Shown in pieces: positions 7,683 through 16,146 of a DNA stretch of 54,894 nucleotides; position 1 is the first letter of the stretch, and each line of letters opens with the position of its first letter. A program made the position numbers and the translations under genes. The notes beneath the pieces were generated by a model. That model saw only the letters and a list, made by a program, of their open reading frames with translations. It ran no database searches and had not been told where the DNA came from. The stretch spans positions 1 through 54,894 of the forward strand of contig NZ_FUWO01000015.1 in assembly GCF_900167405.1 (NCBI RefSeq), read 5' to 3'. Source of the stretch: Globicatella sulfidifaciens DSM 15739. GTDB lineage: Bacteria; Bacillota; Bacilli; Lactobacillales; Aerococcaceae.

Positions 7683-8315
7683 ATGCAATTAACCATTAGA
7701 AAAATTGAAGATCGCGATATACCTGAAATGATTAACTTAGTTCATGAAGCGTGGTTCGACGGATTCTATGAAAAGGAAGAATTTGAGAAGGCTGCGGCTG
7801 CCATTTCACTTAATAAAGCATTATACAATAGTTCTACAGGCCGAGTGGCAGAAGTGGATGGCCAAATTTTAGGGATGATTTTATGTAAAATAATTAAAGA
7901 TGATCCGAAGTTTCGCAAATTCCAAACCAATACCATTGAAAATTTAATTGAATTATCAAAACATGGCGAAGAACAAGAAATCAATCGCTTAATCAAAACG
8001 TTTGAAGCGGAAAAGTCAATCTACAATCAATTCTTAGATGAAGTAGACACAGATTATGATGCTAGTATTGAATACATCGCCGTCTCTTCAAAATCCAGAG
8101 GTCATGGTTTAGGTAAAAGCCTTATTTATGAAGCGATAAAAGATTTTAAAAATGAGGATTGCCAAAACCTTTATTTATTCACTGATTCTGATTGTAATTA
8201 TCGATTTTATGATTATTTGGATTTTGAACAAGTGACAAGTGATACGATTCAAATTCCTACTAAAAATGGTAGCAGAGCACGCGAAGAATTCATGTACGCA
8301 TATCAATTTATGTAA
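7683..8315 (+). CDS. GNAT-family N-acetyltransferase
   Basis: Predicted acetyl-CoA-dependent N-acetyltransferase of 210 aa; the substrate is unknown. The N-terminus MQLTIRKIEDRDIPEMINL is a typical GNAT start. The acetyl-CoA-binding motif A is in YIAVSSKSRGHGLGKSLIYE (R-x-x-G-x-G pattern), at about residues 123-142. An insertion of about 45 aa between strands 3 and 4 (ELSKHGEEQEINRLIKTFE) is predicted helical and charged. A strong TAGGAGG lies just before ATG 7683. The gene stands alone, ending in a clear terminator. Confidence 0.85.
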   Translation: MQLTIRKIEDRDIPEMINLVHEAWFDGFYEKEEFEKAAAAISLNKALYNSSTGRVAEVDGQILGMILCKIIKDDPKFRKFQTNTIENLIELSKHGEEQEINRLIKTFEAEKSIYNQFLDEVDTDYDASIEYIAVSSKSRGHGLGKSLIYEAIKDFKNEDCQNLYLFTDSDCNYRFYDYLDFEQVTSDTIQIPTKNGSRAREEFMYAYQFM

Positions 8316-8327
8316 AAAAAATAATAA

Positions 8328-8387
8328 GTGACCTAGAAGTGAAAACCAAGTGGTTTTGCTTCAGTGGGTCGCTCCTATTTTTGTTTG
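8328..8387 (+). terminator. Rho-independent terminator after the GNAT gene
   Basis: An outer stem AGTGACC (8328-8334) with GGGTCGCT (8367-8374), extended by an inner GAAG..AAAACCA/TGGTTTT..CTTC stem, followed by CCTATTTTTG. Confidence 0.8.
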
Positions 8388-8507
8388 GTAAAGGGTGCCT
8401 TGCGCACGATTTTTGTATTAGGGAATCAACTGTATTGTTTAGTTCAGGGTCATTTTGCTTTGGTTTACGCCCTGCAGTGTTCATTCCCGCGTGAGCACAA
8501 GCTCAAA

Positions 8508-8697
8508 ATTCCGCATTAATTTTAGTAAGTAAAACTATCTCTGTTTCGCTTGGCAAAACGGACTGTCATTTTCCATATTATTTTTGGACAGTAAAACAAA
8601 CCATCTCCGTATCACTTGGACAAACCGAGTGTCCTTTCCGCATTTTCAGTTTGTAAACCACAGTGTCCTTTTTCCCACTATTTTTGGCGAGCAAAAG
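8508..8697. repeat. Degenerate tandem array, unit about 63 bp, partly shortened
   Basis: Units begin with TTTCC near 8508, 8569 and 8634, with a short one near 8669. They share blocks such as TTTCCRYATTA, AGTAAAAC, ATCTCYGT, CACTTGGACAAACC and GTGTCCT. The array fills the spacer between the GNAT terminator and the convergent M20 gene and encodes no supported protein. Confidence 0.55.
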
Positions 8698-8698
8698 C

Positions 8699-9880
8699 TT
8701 AAAAATCTGCTTGGTTTAAATATTCTAAAGCATATTGTGCATAGAGTTCAGCGCCGACTTTTAGGCTTTCCTCATCGACATTAAAGCGAGCATGATGATG
8801 AGGATAGATTGCCCCATTAGTTTCACTGCGTGCACCAACCGTTGCGAAGGCTCCTGGAATATGGTTATTGTATTCACCAAAATCTTCAGCAACCATTTTC
8901 GGAGGGAAGTTGCCGACAAATTCTTCGCCGAAAGTTTCTTTCGTAATACGATGTACCAGCTCTGCACTATGACGTTCGTTGACGACGGGATCTAGTAAGC
9001 GATCATATTGAAATTCAACCGTGCCACCATACATCGCCGCGATTTTCTCAGCAAAACGTTGCATCTCCTGTTCAACGGTGTCTCGCGTAGCGGCATCAAA
9101 AGTTCTAACAGTACCTTCTAGTTTAGCATTTTCCGCAATAATATTAAAACGGTCACCCGCTTCAACTTTCCCAATGGTTAACACCGCTGATTCCATTGGA
9201 TCAATCGTACGCGAAATGATATTTTGGACTTGCGAAATATATTGAGAGACCATCACCACCGCATCTTTTGTTAAATGTGGTTGAGCGGCATGTCCACCCG
9301 AACCTTTGAAATGAATATAGAAACGGTCTGCTGCTGCAAAAGTAGGGCCCACATTACAGTTTACTAATCCAGCTTGATCCATCGACCAAATATGAATACC
9401 AAAGGCATTATCGACATCGTCAAGTACACCTTGTTCAATCATTAATTTTGCTCCTCTACCAATTTCTTCAGCCGGTTGGAAGATAAAACGTACGGTGCCT
9501 CTGATAGAGTATTTTACTGATAACAAGGCTTTTAGTGCCATCATTAACATCGCTACATGGGCATCGTGTCCGCAAGCATGCATTTTACCTTCATTTTGTG
9601 ATTGGTAATCGATGTGGTCATTTAATTCATGAATTGAGAGGGCATCCATATCGGCACGCAATAATACGGTTTTACCGGGTTGAGCCCCTTTAATTTCTGT
9701 CATCACCCCGGTAGGTTCCATTAATCGATAGGTTAAGCCTAATTGATCTAATTGTTTCGCAATATAACGTGTCGTCTCAAATTCTTCCAAAGATAATTCA
9801 GGGTGTCGATGGAGATGGCGTCGCATTTCAATCATGTCAGCTTCATGGTCTTGAATAAATTGTTTAACTGTCTGGTTCAT
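8699..9880 (-). CDS. M20D-family amidohydrolase (N-acyl-amino-acid/hippurate hydrolase type), copy 2
   Basis: Metal-dependent amidohydrolase predicted to release amino acids from N-acyl or similar amide substrates in the cytosol. Family motifs are intact: MHACGHDAH (Cys103, His105), FQPAEEIGRGA (Glu138/139), GIHIWSM (His163), GGHAAQPH in the dimerisation domain, VAEDFG, and a C-terminal PHHHARF. Length 393 aa is usual. It lies 18 bp downstream of a paralogue of identical length on the same strand, with AGGAAAGGA before ATG 9880, so the two are almost certainly co-transcribed. Confidence 0.9.
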   Translation of the reverse strand: MNQTVKQFIQDHEADMIEMRRHLHRHPELSLEEFETTRYIAKQLDQLGLTYRLMEPTGVMTEIKGAQPGKTVLLRADMDALSIHELNDHIDYQSQNEGKMHACGHDAHVAMLMMALKALLSVKYSIRGTVRFIFQPAEEIGRGAKLMIEQGVLDDVDNAFGIHIWSMDQAGLVNCNVGPTFAAADRFYIHFKGSGGHAAQPHLTKDAVVMVSQYISQVQNIISRTIDPMESAVLTIGKVEAGDRFNIIAENAKLEGTVRTFDAATRDTVEQEMQRFAEKIAAMYGGTVEFQYDRLLDPVVNERHSAELVHRITKETFGEEFVGNFPPKMVAEDFGEYNNHIPGAFATVGARSETNGAIYPHHHARFNVDEESLKVGAELYAQYALEYLNQADF

Positions 9881-9898
9881 ATGAATATCCTTTCCTAA

Positions 9899-11080
9899 TT
9901 AGAATTCGCCTTGATTTAAGTAACGAAGAGCGTACTGAGCATACAATTCCGCACCGTATTTTAACGCTTCTTCGTCCACATTAAAGCGTGCATGATGGTG
10001 AGGGAAATCAGTTTCTTTGTCGACATTACGACACCCAACCGTTGCGAAGGCTCCGGGAATAGTCTTCATATAATAGCCAAAATCTTCCGCTCCCATTGTT
10101 GGGTCATCATGATGGACAAAGTCCTTACCAAATGTTTGCTCGGTAATCGATTGGACTAATTGTGCACTTTGTAAATGATTATCGACAACTTCAGTCACAT
10201 ATGAATAGTCAAATTCGACACTTCCATGATACATTTCAGCTATTTGTTCAGCGTATGCTTGCATCTGGGTCGCCACCACTGAACGGGTCTCATTATTAAA
10301 CGTTCTAACGGTTCCTTCTAGGACGGCATTTTCAGCGATAATATTAAAACGGTCGCCAGCTTCAAATTTTCCGATGGTTAACACAGCTGGTGAGAGGGGA
10401 TCAATCGCGCGTGAAATGATGGATTGTACATTGTTAACATATTCAGCTGCCATTACTACCGCATCGTGGGAAAGATGAGGTTGAGCAGCATGGCCACCTT
10501 TACCTTTAAAATGAATTTTAAAAATATCAGCGCTGGCAAAAGATGGACCGGGATCACAGACGACTTGACCGGTCTCATGTACTGACCAAATATGAATTCC
10601 AAAGACATTGTCAACATCTTCTAAGACACCTTGTTCTACCATTTTTTTAGCTCCTTGACCGATTTCTTCGGCTGGTTGGAAAATAAAGCGTACAGTGCCT
10701 TTAATTTGATCTTTCACCGAAAATAACGCTTTTAAAGCACTCAATAACATAGACGTATGAGCGTCATGACCGCAAGCGTGCATTTTTCCAACTTCTACTG
10801 AATAATAATCAAGATGATGGTTAAGTTCATCAATCGAGAGAGCATCCATGTCGGCACGAAGTAAGACGGTCTTACCTGGTTCTAAACCTTTAATTTCAGC
10901 CAAAACGCCAGTAGCCTCCATTAAACGATAGGGAACCTTCAATTTATCTAATTCTTGGGCAATGAATTGGGTTGTCTTAAACTCTTGAAGAGATAATTCA
11001 GGGTGTCGATGCAAATAGCGACGATTCTGAATTAATTCATCCTCATGCTCCAAAATATAGTGTTTAATTTGTGTATTCAT
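9899..11080 (-). CDS. M20D-family amidohydrolase, copy 1
   Basis: First gene of the pair, with the same 393-aa length and the same motifs as its neighbour: MHACGHDAH, FQPAEEIGQGA, GIHIWSV, GKGGHAAQPH, GAEDFG and PHHHARF. All metal-binding residues are kept, so both copies should be active. Differences are concentrated in the C-terminal half (for example CDPGPSF against CNVGPTF), which may alter substrate range. AGGAGG lies 6 bp before ATG 11080. The tandem arrangement suggests a local duplication that has had time to diverge. Confidence 0.9.
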   Translation of the reverse strand: MNTQIKHYILEHEDELIQNRRYLHRHPELSLQEFKTTQFIAQELDKLKVPYRLMEATGVLAEIKGLEPGKTVLLRADMDALSIDELNHHLDYYSVEVGKMHACGHDAHTSMLLSALKALFSVKDQIKGTVRFIFQPAEEIGQGAKKMVEQGVLEDVDNVFGIHIWSVHETGQVVCDPGPSFASADIFKIHFKGKGGHAAQPHLSHDAVVMAAEYVNNVQSIISRAIDPLSPAVLTIGKFEAGDRFNIIAENAVLEGTVRTFNNETRSVVATQMQAYAEQIAEMYHGSVEFDYSYVTEVVDNHLQSAQLVQSITEQTFGKDFVHHDDPTMGAEDFGYYMKTIPGAFATVGCRNVDKETDFPHHHARFNVDEEALKYGAELYAQYALRYLNQGEF

Positions 11081-11549
11081 AAAATCCTCCTAGTAATATC
11101 TTTGACAGCCTATTGGCGATGATGAGTAAATGCTATTAAGATAAACTAAATAGTATTGTATATTAAAAACTTATGAATTTAAAGTGAAAAGAACATGAGA
11201 ATTAAAAAGTGAAGGTGGGAGGAGTAGCAAAAAGCTTTTGAAACTTTTATGTTAATAATGTTGGTCTTTGCTTGGGGTAAAATTTCCGCAATAAAACTCT
11301 AGATGATTGTGTTTTGGTAACCAATAACTTATTTCGTATCAGGTAAAATGCCTTACATCATTACCGAGAACTCGAAAGAAGGTAAATGTTACTTTTATTG
11401 ATTGATGAAAGAGCATAATATATATCGAGCTTGTGTCACTACGCTTCAAAGGTCTTGCTTAAACGCATGATCTATAAAATATGGTGATAGTTATCATTTA
11501 ACTAATCCCCTCATGTGTAATACAATTGATGTAATAAGAGGTGAGGAAT
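11081..11549. other. Divergent intergenic region
   Basis: About 470 bp between the minus-strand amidohydrolase pair and the plus-strand glycosylase-like gene. It must hold promoters in both directions, but I see no convincing consensus pair, operator palindrome, terminator or small gene. Confidence 0.5.
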
Positions 11550-12143
11550 ATGTATCAACATAATCATGCAATCAAACAAGTCGTACAAGAAATCATGGCG
11601 GATGAGATGAATCAAGTCTACAGCGAAGAGGAAATTGAACCGCTATTTATGGCCCCGTCAACCGCAAAAATATTATTAGTAGGACAAGCACCCGGTCGAC
11701 TCGCACAGGAGTCAAGACAGACTTTTAATGATCCGAGTGGGGACCGATTACGTAGTTGGTTGGGTGTTAGTCGCGAAGTTTTTTATGAATCTGGAAAGTT
11801 TGGCATCGTGCCGATGGATTTTTATTTTCCAGGTAAAGGCAAATCGGGTGATAAGCCACCCCGTAAAGGATTTGCTGAAAAATGGCATCCTAAACTACTT
11901 GAATTAATGCCTGATATTGAATTAATCATTCTAATTGGAGCCTATTCACAGAAATATTATTTAGGCAAACAAGGAAAACGAACCTTAACGGAAACAGTCC
12001 GTCATTATCAAGAATATTTACCAAAGTACCTGCCACTCGTTCATCCTTCCCCCTTGAATATCCGTTGGATGAAACGCAATCCTTGGTTTGAAGAAGACGT
12101 TATCCCAGAGTTACAACATAGGGTAAAGGAAATATTGGAATGA
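11550..12143 (+). CDS. Uracil-DNA glycosylase superfamily protein
   Basis: A 197-aa member of the uracil-DNA glycosylase-like fold. Motif 1 is VGQAPGRLAQES, where the family carries the general base or water-activating region. The distal motif is LVHPSPLN, matching the conserved HPSP-x-N. FNDPSGDRLRSWLG is typical of the single-domain subfamily that is often annotated only as UDG family. It may excise damaged bases, but activity in this subgroup is not certain. I start at ATG 11550 because AGAGGTGAGG is its ribosome binding site; the GTG at 11541 is part of that site. Confidence 0.82.
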   Translation: MYQHNHAIKQVVQEIMADEMNQVYSEEEIEPLFMAPSTAKILLVGQAPGRLAQESRQTFNDPSGDRLRSWLGVSREVFYESGKFGIVPMDFYFPGKGKSGDKPPRKGFAEKWHPKLLELMPDIELIILIGAYSQKYYLGKQGKRTLTETVRHYQEYLPKYLPLVHPSPLNIRWMKRNPWFEEDVIPELQHRVKEILE

Positions 12144-12154
12144 ACTTAAGGCTA

Positions 12155-12321
12155 GGCATGAACTTTATAAATTTAGTCAAGTTTACTATTTGTTAATTAA
12201 AAGCGCAGTGGTTCAGTGGCCTCAAACTGCGTCTTTCGACTTGTTTGAGGCCTACTCAACTGTGCGGGGGTAGGCCGACGAAGCGAAAATCATTCGATTT
12301 TCCACTTCTGGTCTACTCCCA
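12155..12321 (+). repeat. Modular palindromic element, copy A (one head, one tail)
   Basis: A lead-in (about 12155-12202) precedes the head core GCGCAGTGGTTCAGTGG at 12203. The core continues to CTCAAACTGCGTC, a short loop, and GTTTGAGGCCTACTCAACTGTGC, which pairs with the head. The tail GGGGGTAGGCC..GCGAAAATCATTCGATTTTC..GGTCTACTCCC forms a second hairpin. The element is intergenic, between the UDG-like gene and the ATPase pseudogene. Confidence 0.8.
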
Positions 12322-12370
12322 TTTGAAAACGATTAGTATAATTTTTGCTTAACCTTTTATAATGTGTTGA

Positions 12371-12470
12371 AATTGGAACTGTACTTCCAATTAAATATAT
12401 ATTTAGTAAAAATTGGAATTATGATTCCAACTTTTGTTTCTGTTGATATAATTGGAATTATAGTTCCAAT
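12371..12470 (+). promoter_or_regulatory. Three phased palindromic operator-like sites
   Basis: The sequence TTGGAA-N6-TTCCAA occurs three times: 12373-12390, 12413-12430 and 12452-12469. Spacings are 40 and 39 bp, close to four helical turns. The N6 cores differ (CTGTAC, TTATGA, TTATAG) while the arms are identical, which is what protein-binding sites look like. They lie directly before a broken AAA ATPase gene. Confidence 0.6.
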
Positions 12471-12488
12471 ATAAAAGAGGTGAAATAA

Positions 12489-13027
12489 TTGTACATAAGA
12501 AATCGTTATTTAAATCAATTAAAACACTTTAAAGATCATGATTTTATTAAGGTTATAACGGGTGTAAGGCGTTCTGGGAAGTCAGTCTTATTAATGCAAT
12601 ACCGAGATTATTTAATTTCAGAAAGAATCTCACCTGAAAACATTATATTAACTTAGAAGCTTTTGAGTTTTTGAATGTAAAAGATGAAGTCAAGCTATCA
12701 GAACTATTACTAGATATGATAAAAAATAAAACTCAGAAATATTATTTATTAATAGATGAAATTCATTGGGTAGATGGGTGGCAGAAAGTAATTAATGGTC
12801 TTAGAGTTAGCTTTAACTGTGATATCGTGATTACAGGATCTAATGCTAAGTTGCTATCTGTTGAATTAGCAACTCTATTAAGTGGTAGATACGTTGAAAT
12901 TGTTGTTTTCCCATTTTCTTTTAAATTATTTTTAGAAAGTAAACATATTGCGATTGAAAGTCGAAAAGTTGATTTGATGTACAAAGAATATGAACGATAT
13001 GGTGGGAGACCATTAAAGAACGGATGA
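12489..13027 (+). pseudogene. AAA ATPase of the AAA_14/DUF4143 family, frameshifted and truncated
   Basis: The gene opens at TTG 12489 behind AGAGGTG and reads YIRNRYLNQLKHFKDHDF, followed by the Walker A motif GVRRSGKSVLL, until a TAG at 12654. The reading frame then continues in another phase from about 12655 with NLEAFEFLNVKDE, Walker B YYLLIDEIHWVDGWQ, the sensor segment ITGSNAKLLS and LSGRYVEIVVFPFSF. It breaks off at YERYGGRPL, where family members continue into the DUF4143 domain. So a small indel near 12645 and loss of the C-terminal half have inactivated it. Function of the intact family is poorly defined; some members sit in toxin-antitoxin-like or defence settings. Confidence 0.8.
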
Positions 13028-13107
13028 ATTATTTTGAAGCGGATGCTAAAGTGATGACCCATCTTGAAACAGCTGCATCCCAAGAAGCAGAAGATATAAA
13101 ACGTTAA
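13024..13107 (+). pseudogene. Short C-terminal fragment of an unidentified protein
   Basis: A frame passing through the junction after the ATPase fragment reads ERMNYFEADAKVMTHLETA and ends in EAEDIKR with a stop at 13105. It does not look like a DUF4143 C-terminus. It is probably the tail of a different gene joined by deletion, and is followed by that gene's terminator. Confidence 0.35.
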
Positions 13108-13130
13108 ATTATAAGTAACAAATTGAAGGA

Positions 13131-13180
13131 AGCAAGAAGTTGAAATTCGTTAGAATTTTAAGCTCTTGCTTTTTTTATTT
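13131..13180 (+). terminator. Rho-independent terminator
   Basis: AGCAAGA (13131-13137) pairs with TCTTGCT (13164-13170), with inner GAAATTC/GAATTTT pairing, followed by a seven-T run. Confidence 0.8.
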
Positions 13181-13418
13181 CACAGGCCAGATATACCAAT
13201 TCACAAATGGTTATTTTCGTCGAAGGACTAGTCTTGAGATGAAAGCATTACATTTGCCAATTTAATTGATTTTTCTGTTTCTTCATTTTTGTTAACTTTG
13301 TTAATCGCGTCTCGTTTTGAGACATGAAAACGGCACTTTTAGACACTTGTTTTCATTTTCATAAAATTTAAATTTTTTGAGCGCGTTTCTTAAACTTTTC
13401 TTAATAATTCAGCAAAAA

Positions 13419-13591
13419 GGGAGTGGGCAAGAAGTAGAAAATCAGTCGATTTTCGCTTCGTCTGCCCACCCCCGCACAGTTGAGTAGGTCTCAAGCAAGT
13501 CATTAAGACGCAGATTGAGACCACTCAACCACTGCGCTTTGAAATAAATAGATATGTCTGAACAGAATTTAAAAAGTTTTTGCCCAGCCTC
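13419..13591 (-). repeat. Modular palindromic element, copy B (inverted)
   Basis: This is the reverse complement of the same design. The tail hairpin (GAAAATCAGTCGATTTTCGC) comes first, then GCACAGTTGAGTAGGTCTCAA, the loop, TTGAGACCACTCAACCACTGCGC, and the lead-in AAAAAGTTTTTGCCCAGCCTC. It shows that the element occurs in both orientations relative to local genes. Confidence 0.8.
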
Positions 13592-14142
13592 ACCCAATTT
13601 ATGAAAACAGCTTTGATCAAAATAAAACGAATGCACTATATAGGTGAGCTTATTTCACAAGGGGGTGCATAAATAAATGGTAGGTGAGTTTAGAAAGTTG
13701 GAATAATAGCAAAAATTGCTGGCATTTTGAAGTCACTAGTCAAACACAAACTTTAGCTGAAATAAGTAATGCGGCATCAAGAATCCACCAACTATAATAG
13801 CCAAAAGTTTTCTGCTGTCTTGAATACACGTGCCAAACACATCACCTTACCTAGAACGATAATAACAGTCTATGACCAAGCGCCTACTTTAATAAAGTAC
13901 CGATAGAATGATAAATTGTTTCTGATAGTGACTTAAAAAATTCAAGCGATATAGGTCATTCATCTTCAATAACTACTGAAGATGATGCGCTAGCAATCGC
14001 TAATGTTAATAAAGGCAAGAGGCGCTAAACGATCGGAAACGTTAGAAAAATTAGTGGCACTTTAATCGTCCTCACTTTTTTAAATTTTTGTTGCATGACG
14101 ATTGCTAGATGGTTATGATTAAAGGTAGTTGAAAAATAAAGG
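13592..14142. pseudogene. Decayed coding region of unknown origin
   Basis: No intact gene is seen. Protein-like stretches appear in plus-strand frames, for example TLAEISNAASRIHQL near 13750. A C-terminal piece NSSDIGHSSSITTEDDALA ending at TAA 14028 lies in a frame with stops just upstream. These suggest one or more old, heavily degraded genes. I cannot name a family. Confidence 0.35.
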
Positions 14143-14904
14143 ATGGTTAATTTGCAAGAGAAGAATGAACGGTTCGCCAGATTGAATTTAATTTTAAAGG
14201 ACAAAGGCTTAACAAAATTACAAAATGCTACGGTGATGGTTGTCGGATTAGGTGGCGTAGGGGCTAGTTGTGCCCAAGCATTAGCACGTGGAGGGGTAGG
14301 AAATTTAATCGTTATTGATGGTGATGTGGTGGATATTACCAATATTAATCGTCAGTTAATCGCTTTTACTTCGACTATTGGACGTCCTAAAACCGAAGTG
14401 ATGACGGAGATGATTCACGATATAAATCCCGATTGTCAAGTATATCCATTGCAAAAATTTGTTCGTGCCCAAAATATTGAACCGGCTTTCGCAAGTTTTC
14501 CTAAGCCCGATTATGTCATTGATTGTATTGATCATTTTTACGGAAAAGTCGCTATTATTCAATGGTGTATGGAACATCAAGTGCCGCTATTGTCTTCTAT
14601 GGGAGCAGCGAATAAATTAGATCCAAGCCAGTTATTATTTGAATATATTGAAAATACCAGTTATTGTCGGATGTCAAAGACGATTCGTTTAGAGTGTAAA
14701 GAATTAGCCATTAAGGGTGTTGAAGTGCTTTATTCAAAGGAAAAAGCGGTAAAAATTGAAAGTCATGGTAGCGTGAAAAAGGCTGATACCTTAGGTTCTA
14801 CCAGTTATATGCCACCCATTATGGGGATGACGCTAGCTAGTAAAGTAATCCGTCGCTTAGCAGGTTTGGAAGACTATGACGGCATTCCTAAAATCATAGA
14901 ATAA
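14143..14904 (+). CDS. tcdA: tRNA threonylcarbamoyladenosine dehydratase (TcdA/CsdL, E1-like)
   Basis: An E1/ThiF-fold enzyme predicted to convert t6A37 of tRNA to its cyclic form in an ATP-dependent reaction. Evidence is the nucleotide-binding motif VVGLGGVGASCAQALARGG (residues 34-52), GDVVDITNINRQ, and the TcdA-type segments DCIDHFYGKVAII and LGSTSYMPPIMGMTLAS. Length 253 aa matches the family. The AAAGG site touches ATG 14143, so the in-frame TTG at 14152, 9 bp downstream, may be the true start. It is flanked by decayed DNA and a repeat element, but the gene itself is intact. Confidence 0.88.
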   Translation: MVNLQEKNERFARLNLILKDKGLTKLQNATVMVVGLGGVGASCAQALARGGVGNLIVIDGDVVDITNINRQLIAFTSTIGRPKTEVMTEMIHDINPDCQVYPLQKFVRAQNIEPAFASFPKPDYVIDCIDHFYGKVAIIQWCMEHQVPLLSSMGAANKLDPSQLLFEYIENTSYCRMSKTIRLECKELAIKGVEVLYSKEKAVKIESHGSVKKADTLGSTSYMPPIMGMTLASKVIRRLAGLEDYDGIPKIIE

Positions 14905-14963
14905 GAAAGTTAGTTAAAATGGATTATTACTTAATGTAAGACGGGAGTGAGGATAAATGAGTA

Positions 14964-15085
14964 CGAGGCTGAGCAAAAGCTTTTTAAATTTTGTTCAAGC
15001 ATATCTTGTTAATTCAAAGCGCAGTGGTTGAGTGGTCTCAATCTGAGTCTTAATGAGGCTGAGAATAATCTTGTCCACTCCCTTA
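14964..15085 (+). repeat. Modular palindromic element, copy C (head with shortened tail)
   Basis: The lead-in GAGGCTGAGCAAAAGCTTTTT is followed by the head GCGCAGTGGTTGAGTGGTC and TCAATCTGAGTCTTAATG. It then ends in GTCCACTCCC without the long pairing arm, so it looks like an internal deletion derivative. It abuts the truncated small membrane-protein frame. Confidence 0.75.
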
Positions 15086-15189
15086 GTGGCAATCAGTGCT
15101 GTAATGGTCGTCAAAATGGCGGCGTTTAAAGTGGACCAAAATTCGACCAAAAAACCGCTAAGAAAGAAGCGAGTGAACAACAAAATTAT

Positions 15190-15324
15190 ATGGCTGAAGG
15201 AATGGCTATCGGTATGGGTTTAGGAACGGCCATCGTAACATTTTTAAGTGAATACACTCTGGCCGTAGGTGTGTTTATAGGGATGCTATTGGGCATGGTA
15301 ATCGGCATGCCGATTGAGAAATAA
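15190..15324 (+). pseudogene. Small glycine-rich membrane protein, probably 5'-truncated
   Basis: The frame reads MAEGMAIGMGLGTAIVTFLS with a second hydrophobic half FIGMLLGMVIGMPIEK, 44 aa from ATG 15190. The upstream frame (FDQKTAKKEASEQQNY) still looks coding but has no start codon before a stop at 15127, so the original N-terminus seems lost, possibly through the adjacent repeat. GxxxG-like spacing suggests paired membrane helices. It could still be translated from 15190, although no good ribosome binding site is seen. Confidence 0.45.
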
Positions 15325-15346
15325 TCAAATTCAAGGTGGTGAGAGA

Positions 15347-16138
15347 ATGACCAATTTAATCGATACGCATTTTCATTTTGATTTTATTAAAAAGGATAGT
15401 TTGCGACAACAATTGTTAACGGAGATGGAACAGGCATCGTTGGAGCTGGTGGCACAAACCGTCCTACCGTCCGAGTATGAACGATTAATCACGCAAGACA
15501 ACAAGCCTTGTAAGGTTTCACTGGGGTTTCATCCTTGGTGGATTGAAAATCAAAAAACAGCTGAAAGTGAGTTAGTAGTGTTTAAAAAATGGGCATCACA
15601 AACACGTCTTATTGGCGAGATAGGGCTAGACTTTAGTGACAAGCGAATAGCGGTTGCACCTCAAGCCATACAAATAAGTATTTTTAAGCAACTCATCCAA
15701 CAAGTCGTAAGTTATTCTCAAAATAGCCAAGAACCATATATCTTATCAATTCATGCTGTTCGAGCCGTGACAGCAGTTTTAGATATTTTAGAAGCATGTC
15801 ATGTCATGCAAGAAAACATCATCCCCATTATTCATTGGTTCAGTGGGACGAGTGATGAATTAACCCGCTTGATTAAGATGGGTTGTTATTTATCGATTAA
15901 TCCTCGTATGTTAACCACTAAAAAAGGGCGAGCCTATGTCACCCAAGTCCCACGAGAGCGATTATTATTGGAAACTGATTGGCCAAGTCATCCAATAACT
16001 TTAGAAAGTGACTTACAAACATTAATTTCACAATTTAAAGTTACTTTACCACAACTGGTTGAGAAATTATCAGCTTTGCGAGATGAAGAGATGTTAGAAG
16101 TGATCATGGTGAATCAGCAGAAGGTGTATGGAAAATAA
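15347..16138 (+). CDS. TatD-family metal-dependent hydrolase
   Basis: Predicted metal-dependent deoxyribonuclease/hydrolase with a TIM-barrel fold. The first metal motif is IDTHFHFDF (HxH), followed by GEIGLDF, SIHAVRAV, an IIHWFSGT segment and LLLETDWPSH carrying the conserved Glu-Thr-Asp. Length 263 aa is normal. I start at ATG 15347, with GGTGGTGAGAG upstream; the in-frame TTG at 15314 overlaps the preceding small frame. TatD proteins act on DNA or peptides in quality control; the precise substrate here is unknown. Confidence 0.88.
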   Translation: MTNLIDTHFHFDFIKKDSLRQQLLTEMEQASLELVAQTVLPSEYERLITQDNKPCKVSLGFHPWWIENQKTAESELVVFKKWASQTRLIGEIGLDFSDKRIAVAPQAIQISIFKQLIQQVVSYSQNSQEPYILSIHAVRAVTAVLDILEACHVMQENIIPIIHWFSGTSDELTRLIKMGCYLSINPRMLTTKKGRAYVTQVPRERLLLETDWPSHPITLESDLQTLISQFKVTLPQLVEKLSALRDEEMLEVIMVNQQKVYGK

Positions 16139-16146
16139 TATAAGCG

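Noticed and set aside
8792-9245. Plus-strand frames inside the amidohydrolase gene
   Set aside because: Antisense shadows of a well-supported gene, without ribosome binding sites.
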